From contig CAMNQO010000095.1 of assembly GCA_946549475.1 (NCBI GenBank), forward strand, positions 1 through 6,852: 6,852 bases of DNA, written 5' to 3'. Below are positions 6,060-6,852 of this stretch, piece by piece (position 1 is the stretch's first letter; the number at the start of each line of letters is the position of its first letter). A model generated the notes under the pieces. The model saw only the letters and a program-made list of their open reading frames with translations. It did no database searches and had not been told where the DNA came from. The stretch is from an uncultured Bacteroidales bacterium. Lineage in GTDB: Bacteria; Bacteroidota; Bacteroidia; Bacteroidales; UBA932. A program made the translations under genes and the position numbers.

Positions 6060-6470
6060 TTATTCCTCCGACTTTTTGACATCCAAGATGACGGTGACAT
6101 GGTTGGAACGCTTGCGGATCCGACCGGCGCGACCCTGGGGGCAGGGACGGATGCGTTTGAGCATACGGCCACCATCGACCATGATGGTTTTGACATAGAC
6201 ATTGCCTTTTTCGAGTTCACCGCTGCGATCGGGATTTTTGGCTTCCCAGTTGGCGATGGCACTCTTGAGCAGTTTCTCAAGGCGGATGGACGCCTCTTTC
6301 TTGGAGTATTTCAAGATATCGAGGGCTTTGTTGACCTCAACGCCGCGGATGATGTCTGCGACGAGACGCATTTTACGAGGAGAGGTGGGTGCATCTCTGA
6401 GCACCGCGATAGCTGTCACTTTCTTTTCGGCCTTCAGCTTATTAGCCATTTCTCTTTTACGAGCTCCCAT
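6060..6470 (-). CDS. rplV: 50S ribosomal protein L22
   Basis: L22 binds 23S rRNA and its long beta-hairpin lines the nascent-peptide exit tunnel. The 136 residues equal the long Bacteroidota form, compared with about 110 in E. coli. The start MGARKREMA is kept because relatives begin MGARK; the extra N-terminus lies before the core. The core starts at DAPTSPRKMRLVADIIRG (26-43), followed by KEASIRLEKLLKSAIANWE (58-76). The tunnel hairpin is about 97-121 (VDGGRMLKRIRPCPQGRAGRIRKR). Its tip keeps LKR (104-106), corresponding to the MKR position whose loss gives macrolide resistance in E. coli, so no such change is evident. The gene lies 21 bases after rpsS and its final codons form the ribosome-binding-like GGAGG ahead of rpsC. 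Confidence 0.98.
   Translation of the reverse strand: MGARKREMANKLKAEKKVTAIAVLRDAPTSPRKMRLVADIIRGVEVNKALDILKYSKKEASIRLEKLLKSAIANWEAKNPDRSGELEKGNVYVKTIMVDGGRMLKRIRPCPQGRAGRIRKRSNHVTVILDVKKSEE
6065..6069 (-). promoter_or_regulatory. Shine-Dalgarno-like GGAGG upstream of rpsC
   Basis: On the minus strand GGAGG lies 7 bases before the rpsC ATG, formed by the last Ser-Glu-Glu codons of rplV. It stands out because the other starts in this window have AT-rich or unrelated upstream sequence, as is usual for Bacteroidota. Whether it works as a ribosome binding site here is uncertain, as the motif also simply encodes the conserved acidic tail. Confidence 0.4.
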
Positions 6471-6491
6471 AATAATGTACTCTTTTAACTA

Positions 6492-6758
6492 TTAACGATT
6501 GCCCGAATGGCCTCTGAAGGTTCTCGTCGGCGCAAATTCGCCGAGTTTGTGACCGACCATGTTCTCGGTGACATAAACGGGAATAAATTTGTTTCCGTTA
6601 TGCACGGCGATGGTGTGGCCGACGAAGTCCGGGGAAATCATGCTGGCGCGGGACCAGGTTTTGACGACCTCTTTCTTCGCACTTCCCTCATTCATCGCAA
6701 TGATTCTTTTTTCGAGGGCCTGCTGAATATAGGGACCTTTTCTTAATGAACGACTCAT
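6492..6758 (-). CDS. rpsS: 30S ribosomal protein S19
   Basis: S19 binds 16S rRNA in the head of the small subunit, with S13, near the A-site. All 88 residues match the family: MSRSLRKGPYI at the start, then TWSRASMISPDFVGHTIAVHNG (34-55), KFIPVYVTENMVGHKLGEF (57-75) and PTRTFRGH (77-84). The length is close to the usual 88-93. It starts 19 bases after the rplB stop and ends 21 bases before rplV, in the standard S10-operon order. No Shine-Dalgarno sequence precedes it. Confidence 0.98.
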   Translation of the reverse strand: MSRSLRKGPYIQQALEKRIIAMNEGSAKKEVVKTWSRASMISPDFVGHTIAVHNGNKFIPVYVTENMVGHKLGEFAPTRTFRGHSGNR

Positions 6759-6777
6759 AATCTCTTAATTTATTCCG

Positions 6778-6852
6778 TTATTTTTTCCTTCTTTCAATGA
6801 TAAACTTGTTGGAAGTGCTCTTGGGATTACGCGTCTTGTAACCCTTTGCAGG
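6778..6852 (-). CDS. rplB: 50S ribosomal protein L2, C-terminal end only
   Basis: The last 24 codons and the TAA stop of L2 are present; the remainder lies beyond the right edge. The peptide PAKGYKTRNPKSTSNKFI followed by IERRKK is the typical L2 C-terminus (KGYKTR, then a basic end). L2 helps form the peptidyl-transferase region of the large subunit. Its position directly before rpsS confirms the S10-operon order. Confidence 0.93.
   Translation of the reverse strand, partial: PAKGYKTRNPKSTSNKFIIERRKK

Noticed and set aside
6843..6852. CCTTTGCAGG, repeated in inverted orientation at 2701-2710
   Set aside because: One copy is rplB coding sequence and the other is the promoter region of the envelope operon. 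A shared 10-mer 4 kb apart has no further matching flanks and is best seen as chance.

Overview
Every gene in this window lies on the minus strand, so it is best read from high to low coordinates. The organism is almost certainly a Bacteroidota, most likely a Bacteroidales with a GC-rich genome. The ribosomal proteins L2, S19, L22 and S3 have the Bacteroidales form: S3 begins MGQKTNPISNRIG and L22 is the long version starting MGARK. Most starts have no Shine-Dalgarno sequence. Two intergenic regions carry the Bacteroidota promoter layout (TTG about 19-20 bases before TAnnTTTG). Two lipoproteins and a SAQ-type signal peptide also fit. The species cannot be named from this window.

Right part (6852 down to 5308): the last codons of rplB, then rpsS, rplV and rpsC, closely spaced in the order of the S10 ribosomal operon. 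The usual next gene, rplP, is absent. A good rho-independent terminator follows rpsC instead.

Middle part (5245 down to 2764): a promoter that overlaps this terminator drives a membrane-anchored TlpA-like thioredoxin gene. A GC-rich, foldable spacer of 64 bases follows, then uvrC, which encodes a complete 599-residue nucleotide-excision-repair nuclease with both catalytic centres intact.

Left part (2735 down to 1): a strong Bacteroidota promoter precedes three tightly packed envelope genes. They encode a 142-residue lipoprotein, a 309-residue predicted outer-membrane beta-barrel protein, and a large lipoprotein made of bacterial Ig-like (BIG2-type) repeats that runs off the left edge. The spacings of 5 and 3 bases indicate one transcript and probably one surface complex of unknown function. 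This operon is the best candidate for something undescribed; the rest is housekeeping.

No RNA genes, mobile elements, CRISPR arrays or gene-free stretches above 300 bases were seen. The longest open stretches on the plus strand are codon-registered shadows of the minus-strand genes.
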